Below, piece after piece: positions 35,710-44,795 of a stretch of DNA of 46,846 bases (positions within the stretch are counted from its first letter, which is position 1; the number at the start of each line of letters is the position of its first letter). The translations under genes and the position numbers were made by a program. Where the stretch lies: the NCBI RefSeq assembly GCF_014205845.1, contig NZ_JACHCR010000035.1, forward strand, positions 1 to 46,846, given 5' to 3'. Source of the DNA: Mucilaginibacter cryoferens. GTDB taxonomy: Bacteria > Bacteroidota > Bacteroidia > Sphingobacteriales > Sphingobacteriaceae. The notes beneath the pieces are model-generated. The model was given only the letters and a program-made list of their open reading frames with translations. It was not told where the DNA came from and searched no databases.

Positions 35710-36302
35710 TATCTTTTGATCCACATTTTAAGCATTTTGTTGTAGGCCTGATCAACCAGGTTATAACTTGGCGGAATCTGTGTTTCGCGTCCATAATAGG
35801 TAACAAGCCTTGTTCCTGATTTTTTCGCATCAAGCATGGCATAGACAAACCGGCTGTAGCGTTCATACAATTCAACAGATGTTGTTACCGCATAATCTAT
35901 CCGGCTGCCCGGCTCTATATTTTCATAAAATGAATTGTAGAAATAAAAGTGGTCGTAGTCATCATAATCCAGGTCAGTCAGGTTGCCGTGGATAAATGAT
36001 ACATTATCCACATTGATCTCGTCTTTAGCTACGTTAGCATAACTACAAAACGCTTCACGCTGTTCAATGCCAATAAACTGAGTCTGCGGAAAATGAGCAC
36101 CTGCAGTAATGCAAAACTTGCCGACGCCGCTGCCGATATCCAAAACCCTTGCATTAGGAATAGCCAAAAAGAACGCGGCTTTTTTGGCTATATCAATAGG
36201 AGTCCAGTGCATTTGGGACAATTCTTTGATATGGTTGGGATATAAGTAGTCGAAAGATGCGTCCTTTCTAAACGGGTATAAGTTTAATATATCAGTTTCC
36301 AT
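35709..36302 (-). CDS. class I SAM-dependent methyltransferase, paralogue A
   Basis: A 197-aa protein with SAM motif I ARVLDIGSGVGKFCI, motif II FIGIEQREAFCSYANVA and motif III-like DHFYFYNSFYENI. A preceding family segment (YLYPNHIKELSQMHWTPIDI) and ending NKMLKMWIKR are shared with the next gene (36350-37015). The substrate is unknown. It sits second in the run, coupled to DUF983 by TAATG. Confidence 0.85.
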   Translation of the reverse strand: METDILNLYPFRKDASFDYLYPNHIKELSQMHWTPIDIAKKAAFFLAIPNARVLDIGSGVGKFCITAGAHFPQTQFIGIEQREAFCSYANVAKDEINVDNVSFIHGNLTDLDYDDYDHFYFYNSFYENIEPGSRIDYAVTTSVELYERYSRFVYAMLDAKKSGTRLVTYYGRETQIPPSYNLVDQAYNKMLKMWIKR

Positions 36303-36349
36303 TGGTTATAATTAATAATATTCGGTTATAAAGTCACCCAAGCCAATTG

Positions 36350-37015
36350 TTATTCTTTCATCCACATGCGCAGGAAGCTATTTTCCGAGGCACCTACCAG
36401 CTTAAAATTTATGTGAACTACTTCATCCAGGCACTGATAAGTTACCAGCCGCGTCCCCGGTTTAACTTCTTTTAAAGCAGCTAAAAGATATTCCGTATAA
36501 TAGGTATAAAGGCTATAGGAAGTTTCAATGGTATCATCGATGGCGTTCTCCCTGTCTATATTTTCGTAAAAAGCATTAAAAAAATAGAAATGGTCAAACT
36601 CTTTAAAATTAATTTGAGTAATGTTAGCGTGTATGAAACACGTGTTTTCCAGTTGGGTATACCCCTTGGCAATTTGGGCATAATGATATAGTTCATGCCG
36701 TTGCTCAACGCCGTAAAAAGTAGCTTCAGGGTTAAAAAAAGCACCTGTAAGACAGAATTTACCAATGCCACTTCCAATATCCAATACTTTAGAACCGGGC
36801 TCTGCTAAAAATCCGGCAGCTATACGGGCGATAGCCAGGGGCGTCCATTGCTTTTGCGATATGAGTTGGAGGCGCTCAGGATAAAGCCAGTCGAAATCGG
36901 TATCTGTTCTAAAGATCGAAAGGTTTATATGTTCAGTTATTAAAGGGACTGTCACACCCGGCATAACCTGATCTTCATAAACAGGTGGAAATTGAGAAAA
37001 AGGGTAAACATCCAT
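36350..37015 (-). CDS. class I SAM-dependent methyltransferase, paralogue B
   Basis: A 221-aa paralogue of the gene downstream: WLYPERLQLISQKQWTPLAI, motif I SKVLDIGSGIGKFCL, YGVEQRHELYHYAQIAKG, DHFYFFNAFYENID and the end SFLRMWMKE. The N-terminus is about 25 residues longer than that of paralogue A. The ATG at 37015 is preferred to a TTG three codons earlier. It is first in the run toward gcvTH and the oxoamine synthase and is divergent from the Crp gene across a shared promoter region with an inverted repeat. Confidence 0.85.
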   Translation of the reverse strand: MDVYPFSQFPPVYEDQVMPGVTVPLITEHINLSIFRTDTDFDWLYPERLQLISQKQWTPLAIARIAAGFLAEPGSKVLDIGSGIGKFCLTGAFFNPEATFYGVEQRHELYHYAQIAKGYTQLENTCFIHANITQINFKEFDHFYFFNAFYENIDRENAIDDTIETSYSLYTYYTEYLLAALKEVKPGTRLVTYQCLDEVVHINFKLVGASENSFLRMWMKE

Positions 37016-37063
37016 TGAAAGCAAATTTACCCGCTTAGCATAGCCGATTTATTGAATAAAATC

Positions 37064-37089
37064 AACTGATAACACGATATTTATCAGTT
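37064..37089. promoter_or_regulatory. 26-bp dyad between the methyltransferase run and the Crp/Fnr gene
   Basis: AACTGATAA (37064-37072) and TTATCAGTT (37081-37089), perfect 9-bp arms with an 8-bp spacer. It starts 25 bp before the Crp gene and 49 bp from the divergent start, so it can act on both. Its TGA...TCA spacing (14 bp) differs from the TGA-N6-TCA boxes of the stress genes, so another regulator or a different binding mode is likely. Confidence 0.5.
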
Positions 37090-37102
37090 TTTTATATTGT
37101 CG

Positions 37103-37110
37103 TATCTTTG
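37103..37110 (+). promoter_or_regulatory. TAnnTTTG box just before the Crp/Fnr start
   Basis: TATCTTTG ends 4 bp before the ATG at 37115. If this is the -7 element, the transcript would be almost or fully leaderless. Confidence 0.35.
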
Positions 37111-37114
37111 TGCC

Positions 37115-37822
37115 ATGAGTTTATCAGGAATCTTTCCTATTGACCGCTGGAATTTCACAACGCAATCTATTTTGAATATTTTGTCGGAAGAGGACTACCA
37201 GATTTTGGTGGATAACCAAAGCGAACAGAAATATCAGAAGGGCGATGTGATCTTTAGGGAAGGTTCTGTTCCTTCCGGTATCTTTTTGGTAAGAAGCGGA
37301 AAGATAAAAAAATATAAGGTTGACCAGATTGGCAAAGAACAGATCATTTATGTAGCTAATAAGGGTGAACTTATCGGTTACCACGCGGTGTTGGCTGAAG
37401 AACGCTATCCTGATTCCGCTTCAGCATTAGAATCAAGTTCCTTAAGCTTTATTCCTAAGGAAGATTTTTTTGAAGTGATCCACCGTTCTCCGAGTTTTAC
37501 TCAAAAGCTGTTAAAAGCATTGAGCCATGAATTTACGGTATTAGCTAATAGTATATCTGTATTTGCCCAAAGGACAGCATCAGAGCGGCTGGCCATAGCG
37601 CTTATTGTTTTGCGGGAAAAATATAAAGATGACAATACTGCCGGGCACGAAATCATCCTCAATATTTCCCGAACCGACCTGGCGAATATCGCTGGGATCG
37701 CTCAGGAAAATGTGATCAGACTGTTAAAGGAGTTTAAAGCGGAAGGTATCTTACAAACCGAGGGCCGGAAGATCATCATCAAAGACATCAAGCTACTCAT
37801 CAAAAGAGCTAATTACAGGTAA
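37115..37822 (+). CDS. Crp/Fnr-family transcriptional regulator without cysteines
   Basis: A 235-aa protein from the ATG at 37115. The cyclic-nucleotide-binding-like beta roll (about 20-130) contains KGDVIFREGSVPSGIFLVRS, then a dimer helix and a helix-turn-helix ISRTDLANIAGIAQENVIRL. The recognition helix keeps the Glu...Arg pair (QENVIR) that reads TGA half-sites in Crp and Fnr. There are no Cys residues, so it is not an Fe-S oxygen sensor; the CRP cAMP-binding PRSA(T) motif is also absent. It is the best candidate for the TGAyCTTnATCA boxes in this window. Confidence 0.92.
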   Translation: MSLSGIFPIDRWNFTTQSILNILSEEDYQILVDNQSEQKYQKGDVIFREGSVPSGIFLVRSGKIKKYKVDQIGKEQIIYVANKGELIGYHAVLAEERYPDSASALESSSLSFIPKEDFFEVIHRSPSFTQKLLKALSHEFTVLANSISVFAQRTASERLAIALIVLREKYKDDNTAGHEIILNISRTDLANIAGIAQENVIRLLKEFKAEGILQTEGRKIIIKDIKLLIKRANYR

Positions 37823-37876
37823 TTACCATCATAGCCGATCTTGCGCTTTTTGGCTTTCAGGCAATGAAAAGCCCAC

Positions 37877-38329
37877 TTATTTCTTTTCAAATCTCCCTGT
37901 TTTCTTGCTTAGTGTTATCTTGTAGATTATAAGCTCTAATTCCGGCCCAACATCACTGGCATTCGCCGTAAATCCATGCGAGGGATTAGCGGTTTCATCG
38001 TCCATTACGGGCATTATCCTGTCAAGGAGCTTTTGCATGGCCTCCCCTTTTTCATGTATGTCCCTTATTTCTTCAAATGTTCCCCAAGCTATCACGCATT
38101 GCCAATTGTTCATATTCTGTATGTGATCAACTTCAAAACAGATCTCCGGATTTTTCCTCATCATATCGATCTTCATCCCTTTTGCCGAGTGGGCTAAGAG
38201 GTTATTTCCATCGTAAAGATAATTAACCGGAACGATGTAAGTAACACCTTCCGCATGGCAACCGATACGTCCCACAAACTGATTCTTCAACAGATCTTCT
38301 ATCTCTGTATCCTTTAATTCACCTAACAT
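37877..38329 (-). CDS. pyridoxamine 5'-phosphate oxidase-like FMN-binding split-barrel protein
   Basis: A 150-aa protein of the PNPOx-like/FMN split-barrel clan: DTEIEDLLKNQFVGRIGCHA, then VTYIVPVNYLYDGNNLLAHS and KGMKIDMMRKNPEICFEVDH, WQCVIAWGTFEEIRD. Proteins of this group bind FMN, F420 or haem and often belong to low-oxygen or stress regulons. It is convergent with the Crp gene (54 bp) and 38 bp downstream of the helical hypothetical gene. Confidence 0.88.
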   Translation of the reverse strand: MLGELKDTEIEDLLKNQFVGRIGCHAEGVTYIVPVNYLYDGNNLLAHSAKGMKIDMMRKNPEICFEVDHIQNMNNWQCVIAWGTFEEIRDIHEKGEAMQKLLDRIMPVMDDETANPSHGFTANASDVGPELELIIYKITLSKKTGRFEKK

Positions 38330-38367
38330 ATTATCTTAATTTGAGTTCCATAATTTGCTTTCAGAAT

Positions 38368-38790
38368 TTAGCCGGCTAAAAACTCTGTTTCGCGCACAAC
38401 AACCTCTATGCATAGAAATAATTGTTTTTTCACTTCTCTGTACTCATTTGTAAGGTTGGTCATCAGGCTTTCTAAGATCGTATTGGTTTCCCCCAGGTTT
38501 TTAATATTTTCCACGATATCATTTTCAGCTACAAGTTCTAATTGTTTGAGTTGTGCGTGAACCTGAACTACGGTCTGGTGAATATCGTCGACTAAAAGAA
38601 CCAGTTTATTTCCTATTGTTTCTAACTTTTCAGGATCGCCCAAATCAGCTAACCGGGTAAAAAAATAGTCCCGTTTTAAATGGATCAAAAAAGCAGTTTC
38701 TATTTTAAAAAATTCAAGATCAGAAAGCCAACGCTTTGCAGAAACATAATATCCATTGGATATATCAGACATTTCAGTTACATTTTTCAT
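38368..38790 (-). CDS. hypothetical helical protein
   Basis: I do not recognise the family. From the ATG at 38790 (MKNVTEMSDISNGYYVSAKR) the 140-aa product is almost entirely helical and amphipathic, with heptad-like stretches (DDIHQTVVQVHAQLKQLELV; TILESLMTNLTNEYREVKKQ), suggesting a four-helix bundle. An ATG at 38868 would add 26 residues with no clear pattern. It is divergent from the P-type ATPase gene, with two Crp/Fnr-type boxes in between, and probably shares a transcript with the FMN protein. Confidence 0.55.
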   Translation of the reverse strand: MKNVTEMSDISNGYYVSAKRWLSDLEFFKIETAFLIHLKRDYFFTRLADLGDPEKLETIGNKLVLLVDDIHQTVVQVHAQLKQLELVAENDIVENIKNLGETNTILESLMTNLTNEYREVKKQLFLCIEVVVRETEFLAG

Positions 38791-38877
38791 GAGTTTTGTT
38801 ATTTTACAATGATTAATATTGATGTAAATGTCCGCTGTGGCGAATTTATTTCCAATGATCTCAAACATGGTACAGGG

Positions 38878-38967
38878 TGATCTTAATCATCATATTGGAG
38901 CAGATAACACGCTTGATACGTTGCTGTATTTCCGGTTTAAATTGCTGGCTATAAATGACAGGGATCA
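38878..38967. promoter_or_regulatory. two Crp/Fnr-type boxes between the helical gene and the P-type ATPase
   Basis: TGATCTTAATCA (38878-38889), an exact TGAyCTTnATCA site, and TGACAGGGATCA (38956-38967). Both lie in the divergent region before 39091 and can act on either side. Confidence 0.6.
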
Positions 38968-39090
38968 CTGATTGGAATGCCCCAGATCACTACCTCAACA
39001 AGGGATTAAGAAGATATTTGCCGTTAACTGTTCTCTATAGGAAGCGCACTTTATTTATAATATGTTTTGTCTCCCATTTAACCAATTCCC

Positions 39091-41631
39091 ATGCCTGCAA
39101 ATAATTTCAATGTACAAGGACTAACCAACGGGCAGGTAATTGAGGCCAGGGTGAAATACGGCTCAAATATTCTCAGTTATACAAAGGAAAACGGATTTAT
39201 CGATGCCCTAAAAGGTCTGGCGAAAGAGCCCATGGTCATTCTGTTGCTGATAACCTCCTGTATTTACTTTATAAGCGGCAAATCAGGCGATGGTATTTTT
39301 CTGGCCTCCGCAGTAGTACTGGTAGCCGGCATTTCATTATATCAGGATTCCAGAAGCAGGAATGCGTTAGAAAAGCTCAAAGACTACTCCCAGCCAAACT
39401 GCAAAGTGATCAGGGATGGTAAAGTTGAAGAAATACAAAGTCAGTACCTCGTAGTTGGCGATAGCCTGATGGTTGAAGAAGGTACCGCTATCACAGCTGA
39501 CGGCACTATAGTCCACTCTAATGATTTTTCTGTAAATGAAAGTATCCTCACCGGCGAATCCCTGGCGGTATATAAAGATCAGTCGGCCTCATATAATTTA
39601 ATTTTCCATGGCACAACCGTAGCAAGCGGATTGGCCATAGCTACCATAACAGCCATAGGGAATCAAACACGTTTGGGTAAGATCGGCAAAAGCCTGGAGT
39701 CGATCGTTGAAGAAAAAACACCACTGGAATTACAGATCAATAATTTTGTAAAAAAAATGGTGATTGCCGGAGTTATCGTTTTCTGCATTGTATGGGGCAT
39801 CAACTATGTTAACTCCAACAATATCTTAGATAGCCTAATCAAGGCGCTTACACTGGCCATGAGCATCCTACCAGAAGAGATACCCGTAGCTTTTACCACC
39901 TTTATGGCCCTGGGTGCCTGGCGACTGATGAAGATGGGTATTGTGGTAAAGCAAATGAAAACTGTTGAAACCCTGGGAAGTGCATCTGTGATATGTACGG
40001 ACAAAACCGGCACAATTACAGAGAATAAGATGAGCCTGGCTAAAGTGTACGCGCTGGGTACCAATTTTATTTCCAATGCAGAAAAGGCGCTCGGTGAATC
40101 CGAAAAAGCACTTGTGAGGTTGGCTATGTGGGCCAGCGAACCGATACCTTTTGATCCCATGGAGATTGCTCTACACAGTGCTTATGCAAAAATGTACTTA
40201 CCAGATGAGCGACCGGATTATAAAATGATCCATGAATACCCGTTAGGCGGCAAGCCACCAATGATGACCCATTTATTTGAAAACAAACAGGGCAAAAGGA
40301 TTATAGCAGCAAAAGGAGCTCCGGAGGCATTGATAAGGATCAGCGATTTAACTGGCATAGAAAAAGGCCGGATAGCTGGTGCAATTGAAGTACTTGCCGC
40401 CGAGGGCTACCGGGTATTAGCTGTAGCAGAGGCTGATTTTGCAGGGGGCGATTTTCCGGTTACGCAACAGGAATTACATTTCGTATTTAAAGGGTTGGTG
40501 GCTTTTTACGATCCACCGAAGACAAATATCAAATCGGTTCTGCAAGACTTTTACAAGGCAGGTATCGCGGTTAAAATTGTTACGGGCGATAATGCCGAAA
40601 CTACATCGGCTATTGCTCAGCAAATTGAGTTTAAAGGATTTGATAAATGTATCAGCGGGAACGAGCTGATGCAATTATCAGATAAAAAGCTTCAGGATAA
40701 AGTGGAGGAGACCAGCATCTTCACCCGTATGTTCCCGGATGCCAAGCTAAAGATCATTAATGCGCTGAAAGCTAAAAATGAAATTGTAGCCATGACCGGC
40801 GACGGCGTAAATGACGGCCCCGCACTGAAGGCTGCCCATATTGGTATTGCTATGGGTAAAAAGGGCACCGAAATTGCCAAACAGGCAGCATCACTGATCC
40901 TGTTGGAAGATGATCTATCTAAAATGGTAGATGCAGTGGCTATGGGCAGACGCATATATACGAATCTGAAAAAGGCCATACAATACATTATCTCCATTCA
41001 CATCCCCATCGTACTTACCGTTTTTATACCCCTGGCCCTGGGCTGGGTCTATCCTAATATATTCTCACCGGTACATATCATCTTCCTGGAATTGATCATG
41101 GGGCCAACCTGTTCCATTATTTACGAAAATGAGCCGATGGAGAAGAATACGATGCTGCAAAAACCACGTCCATTCAGCACAACTTTCTTTAATTGGAAAG
41201 AATTGACCACGAGCATCGTACAGGGATTAGTGATCACCTCTGGAACCCTGATAACCTATCAATACGCCGTAAATATGGGATTTGACGAACAACTTACCCG
41301 CACTATGGTTTTTACTTGCCTCATAGCTGCTAATATATTGCTCACATTGGTTAACCGTTCATTTCATTATTCACTGCTCACTACCATAAGATATAAAAAT
41401 GATTTGGTACTGTTGATCATTGGAGTAACTATACTCATTTCGGGATTATTGCTTTACGTAAAACCATTGTCTGCCTTCTTTGGATTTGAGCCTTTAAACC
41501 CAATACTGTTAGCGATTAGTACCAGTATCGGTTTTTTATCGGTGGTATGGTATGAAGTTATTAAATGGTTCAAGCGGCTAAACCCCGAGCTTACCGTTCC
41601 TAATGCTGTTGATTTAAATCATTCCGTATAA
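39091..41631 (+). CDS. P-type cation-transporting ATPase (P2 type)
   Basis: An 846-aa pump: N-terminal cation ATPase domain (NNFNVQGLTNGQVIEARVKY), actuator loop ILTGESLAV, membrane segment 4 LPEEIPVAF, phosphorylation site with Asp304 (VICTDKTGTITENKM), KGAPEAL and hinge AMTGDGVNDGPALKAAHIGI, then four to six C-terminal helices (QYIISIHIPIVLTVFIPLAL). The motif-4 PEEIP and the general sequence place it among Ca/H-type P2 ATPases of Bacteroidota; the ion is not certain. It has a TGAyCTTnATCA box in its promoter. Confidence 0.93.
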   Translation: MPANNFNVQGLTNGQVIEARVKYGSNILSYTKENGFIDALKGLAKEPMVILLLITSCIYFISGKSGDGIFLASAVVLVAGISLYQDSRSRNALEKLKDYSQPNCKVIRDGKVEEIQSQYLVVGDSLMVEEGTAITADGTIVHSNDFSVNESILTGESLAVYKDQSASYNLIFHGTTVASGLAIATITAIGNQTRLGKIGKSLESIVEEKTPLELQINNFVKKMVIAGVIVFCIVWGINYVNSNNILDSLIKALTLAMSILPEEIPVAFTTFMALGAWRLMKMGIVVKQMKTVETLGSASVICTDKTGTITENKMSLAKVYALGTNFISNAEKALGESEKALVRLAMWASEPIPFDPMEIALHSAYAKMYLPDERPDYKMIHEYPLGGKPPMMTHLFENKQGKRIIAAKGAPEALIRISDLTGIEKGRIAGAIEVLAAEGYRVLAVAEADFAGGDFPVTQQELHFVFKGLVAFYDPPKTNIKSVLQDFYKAGIAVKIVTGDNAETTSAIAQQIEFKGFDKCISGNELMQLSDKKLQDKVEETSIFTRMFPDAKLKIINALKAKNEIVAMTGDGVNDGPALKAAHIGIAMGKKGTEIAKQAASLILLEDDLSKMVDAVAMGRRIYTNLKKAIQYIISIHIPIVLTVFIPLALGWVYPNIFSPVHIIFLELIMGPTCSIIYENEPMEKNTMLQKPRPFSTTFFNWKELTTSIVQGLVITSGTLITYQYAVNMGFDEQLTRTMVFTCLIAANILLTLVNRSFHYSLLTTIRYKNDLVLLIIGVTILISGLLLYVKPLSAFFGFEPLNPILLAISTSIGFLSVVWYEVIKWFKRLNPELTVPNAVDLNHSV

Positions 41632-41795
41632 TGAACCGGAGAAAGTTTTTAGCGATAGCCGAAGGATCAATTGTAGTAGCAGGAACAACCTGTTATGCGT
41701 TGAGCGACGGGAGCAACTTGGTAAGGGCTGATTTGAAGCAGGATACTCCGCTTAAAAGCCCCTGTCCTGGATATTTCGCCGAAATTGCCCAGTGA
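41631..41795 (+). pseudogene. N-terminal fragment of an exported (nitroreductase-like?) protein
   Basis: The ATG overlaps the ATPase stop (TAATG). The 54 codons read MNRRKFLAIAEGSIVVAGTT, then CYALSDGSNLVRADLKQD, a Tat-like signal followed by a piece similar to the start of Acg-type nitroreductases of Bacteroidota. After the TGA at 41793 a neighbouring frame (APVLDISPKLPSDSQVN) stays open to a stop near 41850. The body of the enzyme is missing, so this is a truncated gene; the family link is tentative. Confidence 0.4.
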
Positions 41796-41957
41796 TTCAC
41801 AGGTAAATCGTGAGATCAACATTAAGTATTTTACTGGCCGCACTTGTTAAGTCGAATATGGCATCAAACCGGTCGTTGGATTCTGTAAACCTCTTTCTAT
41901 AATTTTGCGGTTGTTTATCAATGAGCGGTACTATGGCGACCATATTTCTTACACAAC

Positions 41958-42036
41958 ACATCATTCACACATCCCAGCCACAATAAGTAACCTCCGGATA
42001 AAACTTATTATAATCTTCTGCAGGTGTGAATGATGT
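41958..42036. repeat. nested long-range inverted repeat
   Basis: Outer arms ACATCATTCACAC (41958-41970) and GTGTGAATGATGT (42024-42036) are perfect 13-bp complements 53 bp apart. Inside them, AATAAGT (41982-41988) pairs with ACTTATT (42003-42009). The structure lies between the truncated fragment and the BON-domain gene, ending 78 bp before its start. It could be an RNA hairpin, a pair of operator half-sites, or the remnant of a small inserted element. Confidence 0.55.
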
Positions 42037-42114
42037 AACTAAAACATAGAATTACATAACGATTACCTATTGCTAAAACCTGAATTTTACCAGTCATCAA
42101 TACCAATTCAAGAC

Positions 42115-42762
42115 ATGGAGAACGACCGGGATCTACAAAAAGATGTTCAGGATGCGATTAAATGGGACCCTTTATTAAAAAACACACAAATTACGGTGCT
42201 GGCAGACGATGGCTTAATCACCTTATCGGGTATTGTTAAAAGCTATCTTGATAAGTCACAAGTAGAAGCCGTTACAAAAAGTGTTTACGGTGTAAAAGCG
42301 ATAATAGCGCACATGACTGTCAATTTAGCCACACACGATGAGGTCAGTGATGAGGATATCGCTAAGAACGTGCTTGCTGCATTTAAATTAAATTGGGTTC
42401 CATATGACAGGATACAAATAAAGGTAGAAGATGGTCATGTTACGCTTGATGGTGAAATGGAATATAATTTTCAGAAAGAAACGGCAACGAAGTCCGTGAG
42501 CAGTGTTAAGGGTGTTAAAGTTTTTACGAACAATGTTATTTTAATTGCGGAGACACCTAATCAACTCGAAAAAAAGAACGTTGAACACGCGTTATTGCGT
42601 TATTCGGCTACAGTTGATCAAAATATAAGGGTAAAAGTCGAAAACAATACCATAACACTAAGTGGAACGGTACAGTCATTCTACCAGAAAGAAGAAGCTG
42701 AAAAGATTGCATGGAATGCGCCAGGTGTTTTGATGGTTAACAATGAACTGATTATTGAATAA
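42115..42762 (+). CDS. BON-domain protein with three BON modules
   Basis: A 215-aa protein from the ATG at 42115 (an upstream TTG at 42070 is less likely). Three BON repeats begin near residues 5, 80 and 155; each has the IxVxxxxGxVTLxGxV core, for example ITVLADDGLITLSGIVKSYL, IQIKVEDGHVTLDGEME and IRVKVENNTITLSGTVQSFY. There is no signal peptide, so it is unlike OsmY. It heads a plus-strand run with the CHAD and alcohol dehydrogenase genes. Confidence 0.9.
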   Translation: MENDRDLQKDVQDAIKWDPLLKNTQITVLADDGLITLSGIVKSYLDKSQVEAVTKSVYGVKAIIAHMTVNLATHDEVSDEDIAKNVLAAFKLNWVPYDRIQIKVEDGHVTLDGEMEYNFQKETATKSVSSVKGVKVFTNNVILIAETPNQLEKKNVEHALLRYSATVDQNIRVKVENNTITLSGTVQSFYQKEEAEKIAWNAPGVLMVNNELIIE

Positions 42763-42778
42763 GATTTAGTTAAAGGAA

Positions 42779-43639
42779 ATGATGGAGCGCCGGGAAATAG
42801 AAGAAATGATCAAAAAAAGGTTTGAAAAGATCAATATTACGCTTGAAAGTGTCAGATTGCATTATAATGAAGATGATATCCGCCTTTTCCGGGTTAAAGT
42901 AAAAAAGCTGGGTGCATGCCTGAGATTGCTTGATGCGGCAAAAAGTGATCCGCATTCACTTAAAATTCCGCAAAGGATTTTAAGGTATTATAAAGTGTCG
43001 GGAGAAATTCGCAATCTCCAGATTCAACAGCATTTTGTCCTAAGGACGCTGAATGAAAAGCAAATGGAACTTCCAAAATCTTATCTGAACCTGCTATCCG
43101 ACAAGACACTGCACCATATATCAACTGCTAATAAAATGATAAAAGGAAAACAGCCATTTAAAAAAAGTGAAGGAAATCTTTTGAAATTATTACCGGATCA
43201 CCTAAACTCCATAGCAAAAGAGCAGTTTGTCCGCTCGGAAATAAAAATATTAAAGAAACTGCTCGGCCCGGTTTTTCCTGCAGGCAAACCTCTTCACGAA
43301 CTTCGAAAGCTTTTAAAAAGCCTGTTATATACCTGGCCATACATAGAAGCAGATATAGGCCTGATCTCCCCCTACACCTTACTCTCCAACGAGGAAAATA
43401 TAGACTCTTTTTCCATTGTCTTAGGAAAATTTCACGATATCAATGGAGCTATAACCATGCTGCATCGTGACTGTTTAACGCTTAAAATGGATGAAAGTGA
43501 AAAAACGGTGGTGAGAAATATGGAAGGTCTTTGGATAGAAGAAAAAGAAGCAGCCCGTCAGGCTATATATCAATACCTGCAAAAAATAAACAATTCCTGC
43601 AAGCCAGCAACGGCGGCGGGTAAATGGCCGGTAATGTGA
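42779..43639 (+). CDS. CHAD-domain protein
   Basis: A 286-aa helical protein with the CHAD pattern of conserved His and basic residues: LESVRLHYNEDDIRLFRVKV, VKKLGACLRLL and HELRKLLKSLLYTWPYIEAD, where the basic surface binds polyphosphate. CHAD proteins associate with polyphosphate granules. It lies 17 bp after the BON gene. The N-terminal Met is either of two consecutive ATGs. Confidence 0.85.
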   Translation: MMERREIEEMIKKRFEKINITLESVRLHYNEDDIRLFRVKVKKLGACLRLLDAAKSDPHSLKIPQRILRYYKVSGEIRNLQIQQHFVLRTLNEKQMELPKSYLNLLSDKTLHHISTANKMIKGKQPFKKSEGNLLKLLPDHLNSIAKEQFVRSEIKILKKLLGPVFPAGKPLHELRKLLKSLLYTWPYIEADIGLISPYTLLSNEENIDSFSIVLGKFHDINGAITMLHRDCLTLKMDESEKTVVRNMEGLWIEEKEAARQAIYQYLQKINNSCKPATAAGKWPVM

Positions 43640-43656
43640 GTATCCTGTAAACCCAA

Positions 43657-44736
43657 ATGATCATGGACACTGAAAATTTAAAGACCGCGGCCGGCTCTAC
43701 CGATATAACCGATTACGGCAACAAGGACCGGGCCCCTTTGCCTATAACAATGCAGGCCATGGTTATGGATGCTGCTGGGCAGTCGCTGGTCAGTAAGATG
43801 CTTCCGCTGCCTGTACCAAATGAGGAACAAGTGCTTGTCCGTGTGATTGCTTGTGGTGTATGCCGTACTGACCTGCATATTATCGACAGCGAATTGGCCA
43901 GGCCAAAACTGCCACTCATCCTGGGGCATGAAATAATAGGTACAGTTGAGAAAACAGGTACTAAGGTCACTTCATTAAAACAGGGGGACCTCATTGGTAT
44001 TCCATGGCTGGGTTATACCTGCGGACACTGTCCATATTGCCTGAAAGACCAGGAAAACCTTTGCGAAAACGCACTATTTACAGGTTATACGATAGACGGC
44101 GGATATGCCGAATATACGGTGGCTTTCCAAAAGTATTGTTTTCGCCTGGAACCGTCATATGATAACGCGTCTGCCGCGCCACTCCTTTGTGCAGGCCTGA
44201 TCGGTTACCGCTCCTATCAGATGGTTGGAACAGCGGCTAAAAAAATCGGATTCTATGGTTTTGGAGCAGCAGCGCATATCCTCATCCAGATAGCTAGGTT
44301 TCAGGGTAAAGAAATTTATGCTTTTACGCGGGACGGTGATCTGGAAGCGCAGTCATTTGCTACCAGACTGGGGGCGGTCTGGTCGGGTAATTCGACTGAT
44401 TCGCCGCCTGTAAAATTAGATGCAGCGATTATTTTCGCACCGGCCGGGGAGCTTGTTCCTAAAGCCCTGAAGGATGTCGATAAAGGCTGCCCAGTTATTT
44501 GCGGCGGGATACACATGAGCGATGTCCCTTCCTTTCCATATCAATTACTTTGGGAGGAAAGATCTGTCCGTTCCGTAGCGAATCTTACCCGTAAAGATGG
44601 AGACGACTTTTTCGGGCTTTTATCCAGCGTAAAAATAAAAACCGAAACCCGGCTGTTTCCATTGAAACAAGCAAACGAAGCCCTGGCTGCGGTGAGAAAC
44701 GGTGATGTAGAAGGTGCAGCAGTATTGATCATGTAA
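43657..44736 (+). CDS. zinc-dependent alcohol dehydrogenase
   Basis: A 359-aa medium-chain dehydrogenase: catalytic zinc ligands in ACGVCRTDLH (Cys66) and GHEIIG (His91), structural zinc cysteines CGHCPYCLKDQENLC (Cys122, 125, 128, 136), and a nucleotide fold with GFYGFGAAAHILIQIA. The GxGxxG loop reads GFGAAA. Similar to AdhA/AdhP-type zinc-binding alcohol dehydrogenases that often accompany stress and fermentation genes. It lies 18 bp after the CHAD gene. Confidence 0.92.
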   Translation: MIMDTENLKTAAGSTDITDYGNKDRAPLPITMQAMVMDAAGQSLVSKMLPLPVPNEEQVLVRVIACGVCRTDLHIIDSELARPKLPLILGHEIIGTVEKTGTKVTSLKQGDLIGIPWLGYTCGHCPYCLKDQENLCENALFTGYTIDGGYAEYTVAFQKYCFRLEPSYDNASAAPLLCAGLIGYRSYQMVGTAAKKIGFYGFGAAAHILIQIARFQGKEIYAFTRDGDLEAQSFATRLGAVWSGNSTDSPPVKLDAAIIFAPAGELVPKALKDVDKGCPVICGGIHMSDVPSFPYQLLWEERSVRSVANLTRKDGDDFFGLLSSVKIKTETRLFPLKQANEALAAVRNGDVEGAAVLIM

Positions 44737-44795
44737 ATCCATACCCCCTTATTTTCTACTTCAAGAATGCTTAAATTAATTAATTACGACTTATC

